A DNA stretch of 64,000 bases from Pelomonas candidula. Lineage in GTDB: Bacteria; Pseudomonadota; Gammaproteobacteria; Burkholderiales; Burkholderiaceae_C. This document shows positions 43,754-54,707 of this stretch, piece after piece (the stretch's first letter is position 1; each line of letters opens with the position of its first letter). Position numbers and translations under genes: made by a program. Where the stretch lies: positions 1 through 64,000 of the forward strand of contig NZ_JBIGIC010000022.1 of NCBI RefSeq assembly GCF_043555985.1. The letters are read 5' to 3'. A model generated the notes under the pieces. It saw only the letters and a program-made list of their open reading frames with translations, did no database searches and had not been told where the DNA came from.

Positions 43754-44770
43754 TCAGAAGTCCGCGTCCAGCACGACGCGATAACGCGCCTTGCCGGAGC
43801 GCAGGTGATTGAGCGCGTCGTTGACGCGGCTCATCGGGAAGCGCTCCACCTGCGGCAGGATCTGGTGGCGGGCCGAGAACTGCAGCATCGTCGCCAGCAC
43901 CGACGGCGGCGGCGTGGGCGAGGCGGACAGGCCCTTCTGCCAGCTCAGCAGGCCGCCGCTCTTGAGGCTGAGCGCATCGGTCACAACGCCGACGAGGTGC
44001 ATGCGGCCCTTGGGCGCCAGCGTGGCCAGTAGCGCGTCCCAGTTCAGCGCGGCACCGACGGTGATGAGCAGGAAGTCCAGGCTGCCGGCCGCGGCCTTCA
44101 GCTCGGCCTTGTCAACGCTGGAGACGGTGCGGTGCGCTCCCAGCGCCAGCGCCTCGTCGCGCTTGGAGGCCGATGACGTGAACGCCGTGACCTCGCAGCC
44201 CCAGGCGCGCGCGAACTTGACGGCGATGTGGCCCAGCCCGCCGATGCCGACGACACCGACGCGGTCGGTCGGCTTGATGGCGTGCAGCACGAAGGGCAGG
44301 AAGACGGTGCCGCCGCCGCACATCAGCGGTCCCGCGGCGGCTGGGTCCAGCGCGTCGGGCAGCGGGATGGCCCAGCTCCAGTGCGAGCGCAGCCGGTCGG
44401 CAAAGCCGCCGTGGCGGCCGATCAGCGTCGGCTGGCGCTTGGCGCACAGGTGCTGCTCGCCGCCGATGCAGAAATTGCAGTGCGTGCAGCTGCCCGTGTG
44501 CCAGCCCACGCCGACGCGCTGGCCCAGCTGCCGGCCCTTGGCGCGCGGGCCCAGGGCGGTGATGCGGCCGACGACCTCGTGGCCCGGCACGACGGGGTAG
44601 CTGGCCGGGAACCACTCGCTGTCGATCATGGCGAGGTCCGAATGGCAGACGCCGCAGTGCTCGACCGTGATCTCGACGTCCTCCTCGCCCAGCGGGCCGG
44701 GGTCGAAGTCGAAGCGTTGCAGAGGGCCGCCCGCGGTGTGGGCAGCGTAGGCGCGGATGGGGGTGGACAT
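43754..44770 (-). CDS. Zinc-dependent NAD(P) alcohol dehydrogenase (YahK/cinnamyl-alcohol type)
   Basis: A 338-residue medium-chain dehydrogenase. Catalytic zinc ligands are in C-G-V-C-H-S-D and G-H-E; structural zinc cysteines are in C-T-H-C-N-F-C-I-G-G-E-Q-H-L-C. The nucleotide fold has G-I-G-G-L-G-H-I-A. The sequence type reduces aldehydes with NADPH. GAGGAGA precedes the ATG at 44770. Its stop lies four bases from that of the convergent MscS gene. Confidence 0.93.
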   Translation of the reverse strand: MSTPIRAYAAHTAGGPLQRFDFDPGPLGEEDVEITVEHCGVCHSDLAMIDSEWFPASYPVVPGHEVVGRITALGPRAKGRQLGQRVGVGWHTGSCTHCNFCIGGEQHLCAKRQPTLIGRHGGFADRLRSHWSWAIPLPDALDPAAAGPLMCGGGTVFLPFVLHAIKPTDRVGVVGIGGLGHIAVKFARAWGCEVTAFTSSASKRDEALALGAHRTVSSVDKAELKAAAGSLDFLLITVGAALNWDALLATLAPKGRMHLVGVVTDALSLKSGGLLSWQKGLSASPTPPPSVLATMLQFSARHQILPQVERFPMSRVNDALNHLRSGKARYRVVLDADF

Positions 44771-44986
44771 GCGGGTCTCCTCGTCGAGCGATGTTGGGGC
44801 GTTGCCGCGGGCAAGCGTTGAAAAGCTGTCGCAGCGTCTCGATTGCTTCCGATTCTGTGCGCGGCAGGATACCGCCGCGCGACGTGGCGGCGCGGCTGCC
44901 CATCGGGCCGCCTGTCGGCCGGCCGGGTTGTTTCCGGCGGCGGCGCGGCGCATAGTCCTGCCGCAAGACGAGCGCGGGGAGACGAC

Positions 44987-45712
44987 ATGCCGCAACTGCG
45001 GGTCCTGTGGTGGGCTGGGCTGCTGGCCTTGCAGGCTGCTTCGGTCATGGCTGCGCCGGTGAAGCTCCGGCTCTGCGTGTCCGACCAGCCTTTCGCGCCC
45101 TACACGAACCCTGACGGCAGCGGCCTGTTCCAGCAGCGAGCGCTGGCCGCGGCCAAGGGAGTGGACGTGAGCATTGAGCAGTACGCCGCGCCACGGGCGC
45201 GCTGTCTGCAGGACAGCCGCCAGGGCCGCGCCGACGCGCTGATCGGCGTGTTCTCGCCCGACCGGCTGGGCTGGCTGGCCTACCCGATGCGCGACGGCCA
45301 GCCGCTGGCCGAGCAGGGTGTGGGCAGCATCCAGGTTATGGTGTTCCGGCGCGTGGGCAGCCCGGTCGCCTGGGACGGCGCGCAGTTGACCGGCCTGGGC
45401 GGCCAGCCGCTGGGCCTGCGCTTCGGCTTCGCCTACGGTGCCAGGCAGGAGCGCCTGGGTGTGCCGCTGGATGATCGGGCCATGTCCAGCGAGCAGCTGA
45501 TCGCCAAGCTGGTGAAGGGCCGTGTCGGTGCCATCCTGTTGACGGACGAAGCCCTGCCTCAGGTGGCACGGCTGCCGCCAGGGCAGATCGAGGCCTTGCC
45601 GCGGCTGTACGACACGCTGGCGCTCTACCTGATCGTCACGCGCGACTTCGAGCAGCGCCACGCGGAGCTGGTCCACCGGCTGTGGGCCAACCTGGCTGTC
45701 GGCGGGCGTTAG
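44987..45712 (+). CDS. Periplasmic solute-binding-like protein (family 3)
   Basis: A 241-residue exported protein: a signal peptide ending M-A-A near residue 22, then a short family-3 solute-binding fold (L-C-V-S-D-Q-P-F-A-P-Y, G-R-A-D-A-L-I-G-V-F-S). No transporter permease is encoded nearby, so it may be a stand-alone ligand sensor or remnant. Its last codons overlap the convergent GNAT gene by four bases. The ATG at 44987 is chosen by the signal peptide and the preceding GGGGAGA. Confidence 0.78.
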   Translation: MPQLRVLWWAGLLALQAASVMAAPVKLRLCVSDQPFAPYTNPDGSGLFQQRALAAAKGVDVSIEQYAAPRARCLQDSRQGRADALIGVFSPDRLGWLAYPMRDGQPLAEQGVGSIQVMVFRRVGSPVAWDGAQLTGLGGQPLGLRFGFAYGARQERLGVPLDDRAMSSEQLIAKLVKGRVGAILLTDEALPQVARLPPGQIEALPRLYDTLALYLIVTRDFEQRHAELVHRLWANLAVGGR

Positions 45713-46176
45713 GCGTCGTGGCTGTACACGATGAAGCCGAGGTGCCGCGCGACCTGGTCGTACAGCGCGCGGGCCGTGGCGTTGCCGCTCTGCGTGTGCC
45801 AGTACACCCGCCGCGTGCCGGCCGCCAGTGCTGCCGCGTAGACGGCCTCGATGAGCGCCCGGCCCACGCCGTGGCCGCGCGCCTCGGGCGTGGTGAACAA
45901 GTCCTGCAGATAGCAGACCGGCTCGATGCGGTTGGTGCTGCGGTGGAAGAGGTAGTGCACCAGGCCCAGCAGCTCGCCGGCCTCACCCTCGGCGACCAGG
46001 GCGTGCACGGGCTCTGCCGGGTCAAGGAAGCGGGCCCAGGTCGTGTCGGTGACCGCGGCGGGCAGGGCGGTCTCGCCGGCCCGGCCGTAGAAGGCGTTGT
46101 AGCCATCCCAGAGGGGCTGCCAGGCGGTGCGGTCGGCGGGCTGGACGGGGCGCACTTGCATCGGTGTTGCTGTCAT
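45709..46176 (-). CDS. GNAT-family N-acetyltransferase
   Basis: A 155-residue acetyltransferase. The acetyl-CoA loop reads T-T-P-E-A-R-G-H-G-V-G-R-A-L-I-E-A-V, followed by a C-terminal Y-D-Q-V-A-R-H-L-G-F. The substrate is unknown; it resembles polyamine-type acetyltransferases in the W-H-T-Q-S-G-N-A-T-A-R-A-L-Y motif. An in-frame ATG at 46161 is an alternative start. Confidence 0.88.
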   Translation of the reverse strand: MTATPMQVRPVQPADRTAWQPLWDGYNAFYGRAGETALPAAVTDTTWARFLDPAEPVHALVAEGEAGELLGLVHYLFHRSTNRIEPVCYLQDLFTTPEARGHGVGRALIEAVYAAALAAGTRRVYWHTQSGNATARALYDQVARHLGFIVYSHDA

Positions 46177-46279
46177 GTCGTGGCGAGGCGCGGATTGTGA
46201 AGGTGCCGGCACAGACTGCATATCAGCCGGATACGTCGCGTGAGCAACATGAGCCGTTCACTCTTTTTGGGAGACCCGG

Positions 46280-46567
46280 ATGAAGAAGACCACCCTGATC
46301 GGCAGCCTGCTGCTGGCCGCGGCTCTCGGCGCCAGCGCCCAACCGCAGGGCGGCCCGCCACCCGATGGCGAGCACCGCGGCCCGCCGCCAGAGGCGGTGG
46401 CGGCCTGTAAGACGTCCAAGGCCGGCGCGGACTGCAGCTTCACGATGCAGAGCCGCACGGTGAAGGGCAGCTGCTGGGCGCCCGAGGGGCGGGCACTGGC
46501 CTGCCGGCCCAAGGACATGCCGCCGCCGCCGCCCGGCGGCGCATCGGCACCGCCGCCGCAGCGCTGA
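46280..46567 (+). CDS. Small exported proline-rich cysteine protein
   Basis: A 95-residue protein with a clear signal peptide (M-K-K-T-T-L-I-G-S-L-L-L-A-A-A, cleavage after A-S-A near 20). The mature part has Pro/Gly-rich ends and four cysteines in a short central domain (A-C-K-T-S, D-C-S-F, S-C-W-A, A-C-R-P), likely two disulfides. No family is assigned. The dinucleotide context and a ribosome-like TTTTTGGGAGA upstream support it as a real gene. Confidence 0.72.
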   Translation: MKKTTLIGSLLLAAALGASAQPQGGPPPDGEHRGPPPEAVAACKTSKAGADCSFTMQSRTVKGSCWAPEGRALACRPKDMPPPPPGGASAPPPQR

Positions 46568-46577
46568 CGCGCATTCC

Positions 46578-47549
46578 TCAGGCCGAGGCCAGCCACGCGA
46601 AGCCGGCGGCCAGCGCTTCGGCCGGTGGTCGCGGCGCGTAGCCCAGCTCGCGCGTGGCCTTGGCCGTGTCGTACTCCTGCCGCACGCCGTGGAAGAGTCG
46701 CACCTGGCTGCGCAACAGCTCGGGAGCGCGGCCGGTCAGGCGGGCCATGGCCTCCTGCATGCCGGCCAGTGCCATCAGCAGGCCGCGCGGCGCGCGCGCG
46801 GGCGGGCGGCGTCCACCCAGCACCTGCAGCATGTCGGCCAGCGACGCGCTGCACCGGTTGGCGAGGATGTAGCGCTCGCCGGGCCGGCCGCGTTCGGCCG
46901 CGGCGATCATGGCCTCGGCCACGTCACGCACATCCACGAAGTTGAAGTGGAAATCGGGGTCCAGCGGCAGCTTGCCCTGGCGCACCGTCTGCAGGAACTT
47001 CATCGTGTCCGTCAGTCGGTGGGCGTACGGGCCCACGAGGGCGCCGGGCAGCACCGTCACCAGCGGCAGCCCGAGGCGCTGCGCCGTCTCCCACGCGGCA
47101 CGTTCCGATTCGATCTTGGAGCGGTAGTAGGCATTGCCGGTCTCGTCGTTCCAGCGGCTCTCGCCGAGCGGCGTGCCGTCATGGCCGACCGCGGCGACCG
47201 AGCTGACATAGACGACCTTGCGCACGCCCGCGGCCGCGGCGGCTTGCAGAACCAGACGCGTGCCATCGACGTTGGTCTGCACGATGTCGCGCTCCGGGTC
47301 GGGTGCCCAGTGCCTGAAGACGGCGGCGACCTGGTAGAGCACGTCCACGCCGGCCAGCGCGCGACACAGCGAAGCGGCGTCCATCAGCTCCAGCGGCACG
47401 CGCTCGCACGGCACGCCCTCGAACGGGCGCTCGTCGTCCAGGCGCCGCACGCCGGCGCGCACGACATGGCCGTGAGCGAGAAGTGCACGCACCAGCGTGT
47501 TGCCGAGATGGCCGTTGGCGCCGGTCACCAGTGAAATCTTGGCCGTCAT
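46578..47549 (-). CDS. NAD-dependent epimerase/dehydratase (dihydroflavonol-reductase-like)
   Basis: A 323-residue extended short-chain dehydrogenase with the nucleotide motif G-A-N-G-H-L-G near residues 10-16 and the active-site Y-Y-R-S-K. It resembles HpnA-type sugar/steroid-like epimerases. AGGAGA before the ATG at 47549. It is divergent from the AraC regulator (start 47693), which may control it. Confidence 0.87.
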   Translation of the reverse strand: MTAKISLVTGANGHLGNTLVRALLAHGHVVRAGVRRLDDERPFEGVPCERVPLELMDAASLCRALAGVDVLYQVAAVFRHWAPDPERDIVQTNVDGTRLVLQAAAAAGVRKVVYVSSVAAVGHDGTPLGESRWNDETGNAYYRSKIESERAAWETAQRLGLPLVTVLPGALVGPYAHRLTDTMKFLQTVRQGKLPLDPDFHFNFVDVRDVAEAMIAAAERGRPGERYILANRCSASLADMLQVLGGRRPPARAPRGLLMALAGMQEAMARLTGRAPELLRSQVRLFHGVRQEYDTAKATRELGYAPRPPAEALAAGFAWLASA

Positions 47550-47692
47550 GCGAGGTCTTCTCCTTGAGGTGGGGTGTGCGGGCCAATGTAGGCAGCCGGG
47601 CCGCGAAAGACACGGCACCGGCACGCCAAGCTTCGGCACCGGCGCGCCATCGCGCAGGGCGCGGTGGCGCATCCGCTATAACCGCGCCCGTC

Positions 47693-48697
47693 ATGAGCAC
47701 TTCCGCCAGCTACACCGTCTCCGCCGCCTTCGTCGAGAACCTCGTCTGGGCCGCTGCCGAGGAGGGGCTGGACGTGGCCCGCTGGCAGGCCGACCTCGCC
47801 GGCCGGCACCGGGACGACGACCGGCTGCCGCTGTCCTTCTTCAGCGAGCTGTGGGTGGCGCTGCTGGCGCAGACGGACGATCCGCTGATCGGGCTGAAGC
47901 TCGGCGCGCGCTTCCGGCTCGGGCGCTACGGGCTGGTCGAGTTCTTCCTGCTGAACGCGCGTACGGTGCAGGAGGCGATGGCACAGGCCGTGGGCTACTG
48001 GCGCCTCGTCATCGACGAGGAGAAGAGCGTCCGTCTCGTCGCGCGAGGCGACGCGCTGCGGCTGCTGATCGAGCCGCGCGTCCGCCACCCGGTCGCGGCC
48101 TACGAGATGGACCTCTGCTACGTGCTGCGCATGATGTCGCTGCTGCTTGGGCGGCCGTCTGAAGGCCTGGGCCTGATGCTGGGCCTGGGTCACGCGCAGC
48201 CCGCGAGCACGTCGCTGGACGACTACCGCACGCGGCTTGGCTGCGATGTCCGGTTCGACGAGGATTGCTACTGGCTTGAACTGCCCGCCGCGCTCGCGCG
48301 CCAGGACCTGCCAGGCAGCCACCCCGTGTTGTTGCAGGCGTTGGCAGCGCAGGCGGAACTGCAGCTCAAACTGCTGGACCGCTTGCCGGCCGTGGTCGCT
48401 CAGGTGTCTCAGCTCATCGAGCTGGGCGCCAACGACGTGGACGCCGTCGCCGTGCGCATCGGCCTGAGCGCCCGCACGCTGCAGCGGCGACTGAAGGAGG
48501 AGGGCGCGAGTTTCGGCGCGCTACGCGACGACGCCCTGCGGCGCCGTGCGGAGAAACTGCTGGCCGAACCGCGCATGGCGCTGAAGGAGGTGGCCTTCTT
48601 CCTCGGCTACGAGGAGCGCGGCCTGGCCCAGGCCTGCCAGCGCTGGTTCGGCGCTTCGCCCGGCGCGCTGCGCGCGCGCCGGTTGGCTGAGGCTTAG
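47693..48697 (+). CDS. AraC-family regulator with arabinose-binding-type N-terminal domain
   Basis: A 334-residue regulator: an N-terminal PF12625-like effector domain and a C-terminal pair of helix-turn-helices (V-A-V-R-I-G-L-S-A-R-T-L-Q-R-R-L-K, then F-F-L-G-Y-E-E-R-G). Members of this group often control catabolic reductases or lipases. It sits divergent to the epimerase gene and convergent with fumA (4-base overlap). Confidence 0.88.
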   Translation: MSTSASYTVSAAFVENLVWAAAEEGLDVARWQADLAGRHRDDDRLPLSFFSELWVALLAQTDDPLIGLKLGARFRLGRYGLVEFFLLNARTVQEAMAQAVGYWRLVIDEEKSVRLVARGDALRLLIEPRVRHPVAAYEMDLCYVLRMMSLLLGRPSEGLGLMLGLGHAQPASTSLDDYRTRLGCDVRFDEDCYWLELPAALARQDLPGSHPVLLQALAAQAELQLKLLDRLPAVVAQVSQLIELGANDVDAVAVRIGLSARTLQRRLKEEGASFGALRDDALRRRAEKLLAEPRMALKEVAFFLGYEERGLAQACQRWFGASPGALRARRLAEA

Positions 48698-50232
48698 GCC
48701 GTCGCGACCGGGATGCCCACCGGCTTGCCGGAGGCGATGCGCTGCTTCCAGTCCGCCGGGCCGGTGATGTGGGCGCTCGTGCCGCTGGCGTCGACAGCCA
48801 CTGTCACCGGCATGTCCACCACGTCGAACTCGTAGATGGCTTCCATGCCCAGGTCGGCGAAGCCGACGACCTTGGCGCCCTTGATCGCCTTGCTGACGAG
48901 GTAAGCGGCACCGCCCACCGCCATCAGGTAGGCGCTCTTGTGTTGCTTGATGGACTCGATGGCCACCGGGCCGCGCTCGGCCTTGCCGACCATGGCGATG
49001 AGGCCGGTCTTGGCCAGCATCATGTCGGTGAACTTGTCCATGCGCGTGGCCGTCGTCGGGCCGGCCGGGCCGACGACTTCGTCGCGCACCGGGTCCACGG
49101 GGCCGACGTAGTAGATGACGCGGTTGGTGAAGTCCACGGGCAGTCGCTCGCCCTTGGCCAGCATGTCCTGGATGCGCTTGTGCGCGGCGTCGCGGCCGGT
49201 CAGCATCTTGCCGTTCAGCAGCAGCGTGTCGCCGGGCTTCCAGCTCGCCACTTCAGCGGGCGTCAGCGCGTTCAGGTCGACGCGCTTGCTCTTGTTGTAG
49301 TCGGGCGCCCAGTTCACGTCGGGCCACAGGTCCAGGCTCGGTGGCTCGATGTAGCTCGGGCCGCTGCCATCCAGCACGAAGTGCGCGTGACGCGTGGCTG
49401 CGCAGTTCGGGATCATCGCGATGGGCTTGCTGGCCGCATGCGTCGGGAAGGTCTTGATCTTCACGTCCAGCACGGTGGTCAGGCCGCCCAGGCCCTGCGC
49501 GCCAATGCCCAGCGCGTTGACCTTCTCGTAGAGCTCGATGCGCAGCTCTTCGAGCTTGTTCTGCGGGCCGCGCTGCAGCAGTTCGTACATGTCGATGTCT
49601 TCCATCAGCGCCTGCTTGGCCAGCAGGGCGGCCTTCTCGGCCGTGCCGCCGACGCCGATGCCCAGCATGCCGGGCGGGCACCAGCCGGCGCCCATGGTCG
49701 GTACGGTCTTCAGCACCCAGTCGACGATGTCGTCGCTGGGGTTGAGCATGTAGACCTTGCTCTTGTTCTCGGAGCCGCCGCCCTTGGCCGCGACGATGAC
49801 GTCCACCGTGTTGCCGGGCACCACCTCCATCTGCACGACGGCGGGCGTGTTGTCCTTGGTGTTCTTGCGGGCAAAGATGGGGTCGTCCAGCACGGACGCG
49901 CGCAGCTTGTTGTCGGGGTTGAGGTAACCCTGGCGCACGCCCTCGTTGATGGCGTCCTCGATGCTGCCGCTGAAGCCTTCCCAGCGCACGTCCATGCCGA
50001 TCTTCAGGAACACGTTGACTATGCCGGTGTCCTGGCAGATCGGGCGGCGGCCTTCGGCGCACATGCGGCTGTTGGTGAGGATCTGCGCAATCGCGTCCTT
50101 GGCCGCAGGCGAGGCCTCGGTCTCGTAGGCGCGGGCCAGATGGGCGATGTAGTCGGCCGGGTGGTAGTAGCTGATGTACTGCAGGGCGGCGGCGACGCTG
50201 TCGATGAGGTCTTGCTGGCGGATCGTGGTCAT
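48694..50232 (-). CDS. Class I fumarate hydratase (iron-sulfur)
   Basis: Interconverts fumarate and malate in the TCA cycle with a labile [4Fe-4S] cluster. The 512 residues are of the FumA/FumB single-chain type. Candidate cluster cysteines are Cys66 (I-C-Q-D-T-G), the one in G-W-C-P-P-G and the one in P-N-C-A-A-T-R. The C-terminal swivelling domain follows. It is divergent from the iron-free class II enzyme fumC, an arrangement that allows switching when clusters are damaged. Confidence 0.93.
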   Translation of the reverse strand: MTTIRQQDLIDSVAAALQYISYYHPADYIAHLARAYETEASPAAKDAIAQILTNSRMCAEGRRPICQDTGIVNVFLKIGMDVRWEGFSGSIEDAINEGVRQGYLNPDNKLRASVLDDPIFARKNTKDNTPAVVQMEVVPGNTVDVIVAAKGGGSENKSKVYMLNPSDDIVDWVLKTVPTMGAGWCPPGMLGIGVGGTAEKAALLAKQALMEDIDMYELLQRGPQNKLEELRIELYEKVNALGIGAQGLGGLTTVLDVKIKTFPTHAASKPIAMIPNCAATRHAHFVLDGSGPSYIEPPSLDLWPDVNWAPDYNKSKRVDLNALTPAEVASWKPGDTLLLNGKMLTGRDAAHKRIQDMLAKGERLPVDFTNRVIYYVGPVDPVRDEVVGPAGPTTATRMDKFTDMMLAKTGLIAMVGKAERGPVAIESIKQHKSAYLMAVGGAAYLVSKAIKGAKVVGFADLGMEAIYEFDVVDMPVTVAVDASGTSAHITGPADWKQRIASGKPVGIPVATA

Positions 50233-50318
50233 GGCAGGGCGGGGGAGGGTGAACTGCGGGCGAGATTATCCGGTGCGCCGCCCACTATGCTGCTGACAGC
50301 CCGTCAGGAGACCCTTGG

Positions 50319-51702
<1,384 letters not shown>

Positions 51703-51704
<2 letters not shown>

Positions 51705-51940
51705 GGCCTGTTAACACGACGGCAAGGGGTCGCGAAGGGCCGCCGCCAGCACTTGCGTGCGGGCAAGTGCTGCAACGACGAGTGGCCCCTGGCGGCGGCC
51801 CTTCCCGCAGGGTTGCAACCAGAAAGGCCGCGCGCCGCGTTGCAAATCCTCGCCGGGTGTTCAACCCGGCTGCGGTTTGCGCCTTGCTCGCAGCCTTTCT
51901 GGCTGCAACGCGACCCCTTGCCGTCGTGTTAACAGGCCCT
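51703..51940. repeat. 238 bp element with 32-bp perfect terminal inverted repeats and internal hairpins
   Basis: Arms 51703-51734 and 51909-51940 are perfectly complementary over 32 bases (starting AGGGCCTGTTAACA). Inside are two further stem-loops: arm 1 (51737-51749 with 51789-51801, 13 bp, containing a nested 10-bp hairpin 47-56/63-72 of 517xx) and arm 2 (51812-51828 with 51893-51909, 17 bp with one mismatch, containing 51852-51858/51864-51870 and 51843-51850/51874-51880). The whole can fold as a three-way junction. The compact ends resemble a MITE or a mobile repeat, but no target-site duplication is clear. It holds no coding potential. Confidence 0.85.
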
Positions 51941-51947
51941 GGCCCGC

Positions 51948-52541
51948 TCAGTGCTTGTCGCCGTGGTGCGTGGGATCGGGCAGCAACCGGTCCGTCACGG
52001 CAATGGCCATCGCCGACAGCAGGAAGGCGACGTGGATCAGCGTCTGCCACATCAGCGTCTTCTGCTCGTAGTTGTCCGCGTTGATGAAGGTGCGCAGCAG
52101 GTGGATGGAGCTGATGCCGATGATGGCCGTGGCCAGCTTGACCTTCAGCACCGAGGCGTTCACGTGGCTCAGCCACTCGGGCTGGTCGGGGTGGCCCGTC
52201 AGGTCCATGCGCGACACGAAGGTCTCGTAGCCGCCCACGATGACCATGATGAGCAGGTTGGAGATCATGACCACGTCGATCAGCCCCAGCACGACCAGCA
52301 TCAGGATGGTCTCGTTGAGCGCGCTGGGCAGCACGTCGGCCTTGTAGCCTGTGCTGTTGATCAGCAGCCCCAGCGCCTGCTGGTTGCCGAATGCCGCCTC
52401 GATGAGGTGCACCAGCTCCGTCCAGAACTGGAACACGTAGACCGCCTGCGCCAGGATCAGCCCGAGGTACAGCGGCAGCTGCAGCCAGCGGCTGGCGAAG
52501 ATGAGGCGGGGCAGGGGGCGGAGCTGGGGATCTGGGCGCAT
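51948..52541 (-). CDS. UPF0114/TIGR00645 membrane protein
   Basis: A 197-residue membrane protein with four predicted helices, in the YqhA/TIGR00645 family of unknown function. Typical segments are S-R-W-L-Q-L-P-L-Y-L-G-L-I and V-I-V-G-G-Y-E-T-F-V-S-R, followed by W-L-S-H-V-N-A. The ATG at 52541 precedes the divergent acs gene; its stop is eight bases from the folded repeat element. Confidence 0.85.
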   Translation of the reverse strand: MRPDPQLRPLPRLIFASRWLQLPLYLGLILAQAVYVFQFWTELVHLIEAAFGNQQALGLLINSTGYKADVLPSALNETILMLVVLGLIDVVMISNLLIMVIVGGYETFVSRMDLTGHPDQPEWLSHVNASVLKVKLATAIIGISSIHLLRTFINADNYEQKTLMWQTLIHVAFLLSAMAIAVTDRLLPDPTHHGDKH

Positions 52542-52657
52542 GGAGAGGACCGAGCAGAATTGGTGGAAATTCTAGGCGGCGTCAATGACGCCACGCCGTC
52601 AGGGCATCGTCAGATGGCGGCAGCACAGTCCGCGGCAATCAACTCAAGGAGACGTCG

Positions 52658-54619
52658 ATGAGCACGCTGAACACCTACCCTCCCAGCCCCGAGTGGGTGG
52701 CCAACGCCCACGTGAAGGGCGAGGCCGGGTACGCGGCGCTGGTGGCCGAGGCGGAGGCCGACTACGCCGGCTACTGGGCCCGCCTGGCGCGCGAGCTGCT
52801 GAGCTGGCAGACGCCGTTCACCAAGACGCTGAACGACAGCGAAGCGCCGTTCTTCAAGTGGTTCGAGGACGGCAAGCTGAACGTCTCCTACAACTGCCTG
52901 GACCGCCACGTCGAAGCTGGCAAGGGCGACAAGACGGCGCTGATCTTCGAGGCCGACGACGGCACGGTCACGACGGTCACCTACTCGGAGCTGCTGGCCA
53001 GGACCAGCCAGCTCGCCAACGCGCTGAAGGCGCGCGGCATCCAGAAGGGCGACCGCGTCGTCATCTACATGCCCATGTCCGTCGAGGGCGTAGTGGCCAT
53101 GCAGGCCTGCGCCCGCATCGGCGCGACCCACTCGGTCGTGTTCGGCGGCTTCTCGGCCCAGTCCCTGCGCGACCGCGTGCAGGACGCCGGTGCCGTGGCA
53201 CTGATCTGTGCCGACGAGCAGGCGCGTGGTGGCAAGGCGCTGCCGCTGAAGGCCATCGTCGACGAGGCGCTGGACGGCGGTTCCTGCCCGACGCTGAAGG
53301 ACGTCATCGTCTACAAGCGCACCGGCGGCAAGATCGGCTGGGTGGAGGGGCGCGACCTCTGGCTGCACGAGCTGACCGCCAGCCAGCCGACGACCTGCGC
53401 GCCCGAGTGGGTCGAGGCCGAGCACCCGCTGTTCCTGCTCTACACGTCGGGTTCCACCGGCAAGCCCAAGGGCGTGCAGCACAGCAGCGGCGGCTACCTG
53501 CTGCATGCCGCGCTGACGACCAAGTGGACCTTCGACCTGAAGGACGACGATGTCTTCTGGTGCACCGCCGACATCGGCTGGGTCACCGGCCACAGCTACA
53601 TCACCTACGGCCCGCTCGCCCTGGGCGGCACCGAGATCGTCTTCGAGGGCGTGCCGACCTACCCGGACGCCGGCCGCTTCTGGCAGATGATCCAGAAGCA
53701 CAAGGTCACGATCTTCTACACGGCGCCCACGGCCATCCGCTCGCTGATCAAGGCGGCCGAGACCAACGCCGCCGTGCATCCGCGCAACTACGACCTGTCC
53801 AGCCTGCGCCTGCTGGGCTCGGTGGGCGAGCCCATCAACCCGGCCGCCTGGGAGTGGTACCACCAGCACGTGGGCGGCGGCCGCTGCCCCATCGTCGATA
53901 CCTTCTGGCAGACGGAGACCGGCGGCCACATGATCACGCCGCTGCCCGGCGTGACGACGCTGGTGCCGGGCTCCTGCACGCTGCCCTTCCCGGGCATCAC
54001 GGCGGCCATCGTCGACGAGACCGGCAACGACGTGCCCAACGGCCAGGGCGGCATCCTGGTCGTCAAGAAGCCGTGGCCCAGCATGATCCGCACGATCTGG
54101 GGCGACCCCGAGCGCTTCAAGAAGAGCTACTACCCGGCCGAGCTTAAGGGCTACTACCTGGCCGGCGACGGTGCGATCCGCGACGCCGAGACCGGCTACT
54201 TCACCATCACCGGCCGCATCGACGACGTGCTGAACGTGTCGGGCCACCGCATGGGCACGATGGAGATCGAGTCGGCGCTGGTGAGCTGCACCGAGCTGGT
54301 GGCCGAGGCCGCGGTCGTCGGCCGCCCGGATGACACCACCGGCGAGGCCATCTGCGCCTTCGTCGTGCTGAAGCGTCCGCGCCCCACCGGTGACGAGGCC
54401 AAGGCCATCGCCAAGCAGTTGCGCGACCACGTGGCCAAGGAGATCGGCCCCATCGCCAAGCCCAAGGACATCCGCTTCGGCGACAACCTGCCCAAGACGC
54501 GCTCCGGCAAGATCATGCGGCGCCTGCTTCGCTCGGTGGCCAAGGGCGAGGGTGTCACGCAGGACACGTCGACCCTGGAAAATCCCGCGATCCTCGAGCA
54601 GCTGGGGCAGGCCTACTGA
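52658..54619 (+). CDS. acs: Acetyl-CoA synthetase
   Basis: Activates acetate to acetyl-CoA through acetyl-AMP. The 653 residues contain the AMP-binding P-loop T-S-G-S-T-G-K-P-K-G from Tyr262, the A5 motif region D-T-F-W-Q-T-E-T-G-G-H, and the regulatory lysine Lys618 in R-S-G-K-I-M-R-R, the acetylation site that CobB/Pat control in other bacteria. AAGGAGA precedes the ATG. A long terminator hairpin follows. Confidence 0.95.
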   Translation: MSTLNTYPPSPEWVANAHVKGEAGYAALVAEAEADYAGYWARLARELLSWQTPFTKTLNDSEAPFFKWFEDGKLNVSYNCLDRHVEAGKGDKTALIFEADDGTVTTVTYSELLARTSQLANALKARGIQKGDRVVIYMPMSVEGVVAMQACARIGATHSVVFGGFSAQSLRDRVQDAGAVALICADEQARGGKALPLKAIVDEALDGGSCPTLKDVIVYKRTGGKIGWVEGRDLWLHELTASQPTTCAPEWVEAEHPLFLLYTSGSTGKPKGVQHSSGGYLLHAALTTKWTFDLKDDDVFWCTADIGWVTGHSYITYGPLALGGTEIVFEGVPTYPDAGRFWQMIQKHKVTIFYTAPTAIRSLIKAAETNAAVHPRNYDLSSLRLLGSVGEPINPAAWEWYHQHVGGGRCPIVDTFWQTETGGHMITPLPGVTTLVPGSCTLPFPGITAAIVDETGNDVPNGQGGILVVKKPWPSMIRTIWGDPERFKKSYYPAELKGYYLAGDGAIRDAETGYFTITGRIDDVLNVSGHRMGTMEIESALVSCTELVAEAAVVGRPDDTTGEAICAFVVLKRPRPTGDEAKAIAKQLRDHVAKEIGPIAKPKDIRFGDNLPKTRSGKIMRRLLRSVAKGEGVTQDTSTLENPAILEQLGQAY

Positions 54620-54661
54620 TCCGTCCCGCGTGCGCCGGGCACCGGCGCGCGGCGCCCAAAC

Positions 54662-54689
54662 GACAACAGGCCCCGCGGGGCCTGTTGTC
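54662..54689. terminator. 13-bp perfect hairpin between acs and the cytochrome gene
   Basis: GACAACAGGCCCC (54662-54674) and its complement (54677-54689) around a GC centre, followed by TTTG. It lies between convergent genes and probably stops both. Confidence 0.75.
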
Positions 54690-54707
54690 TTTGTGGAATA
54701 TGGCAGC

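Noticed and set aside
51767..52084. Open frames inside and beside the 238-bp repeat
   Set aside because: They cross perfect hairpins and run antisense into UPF0114.
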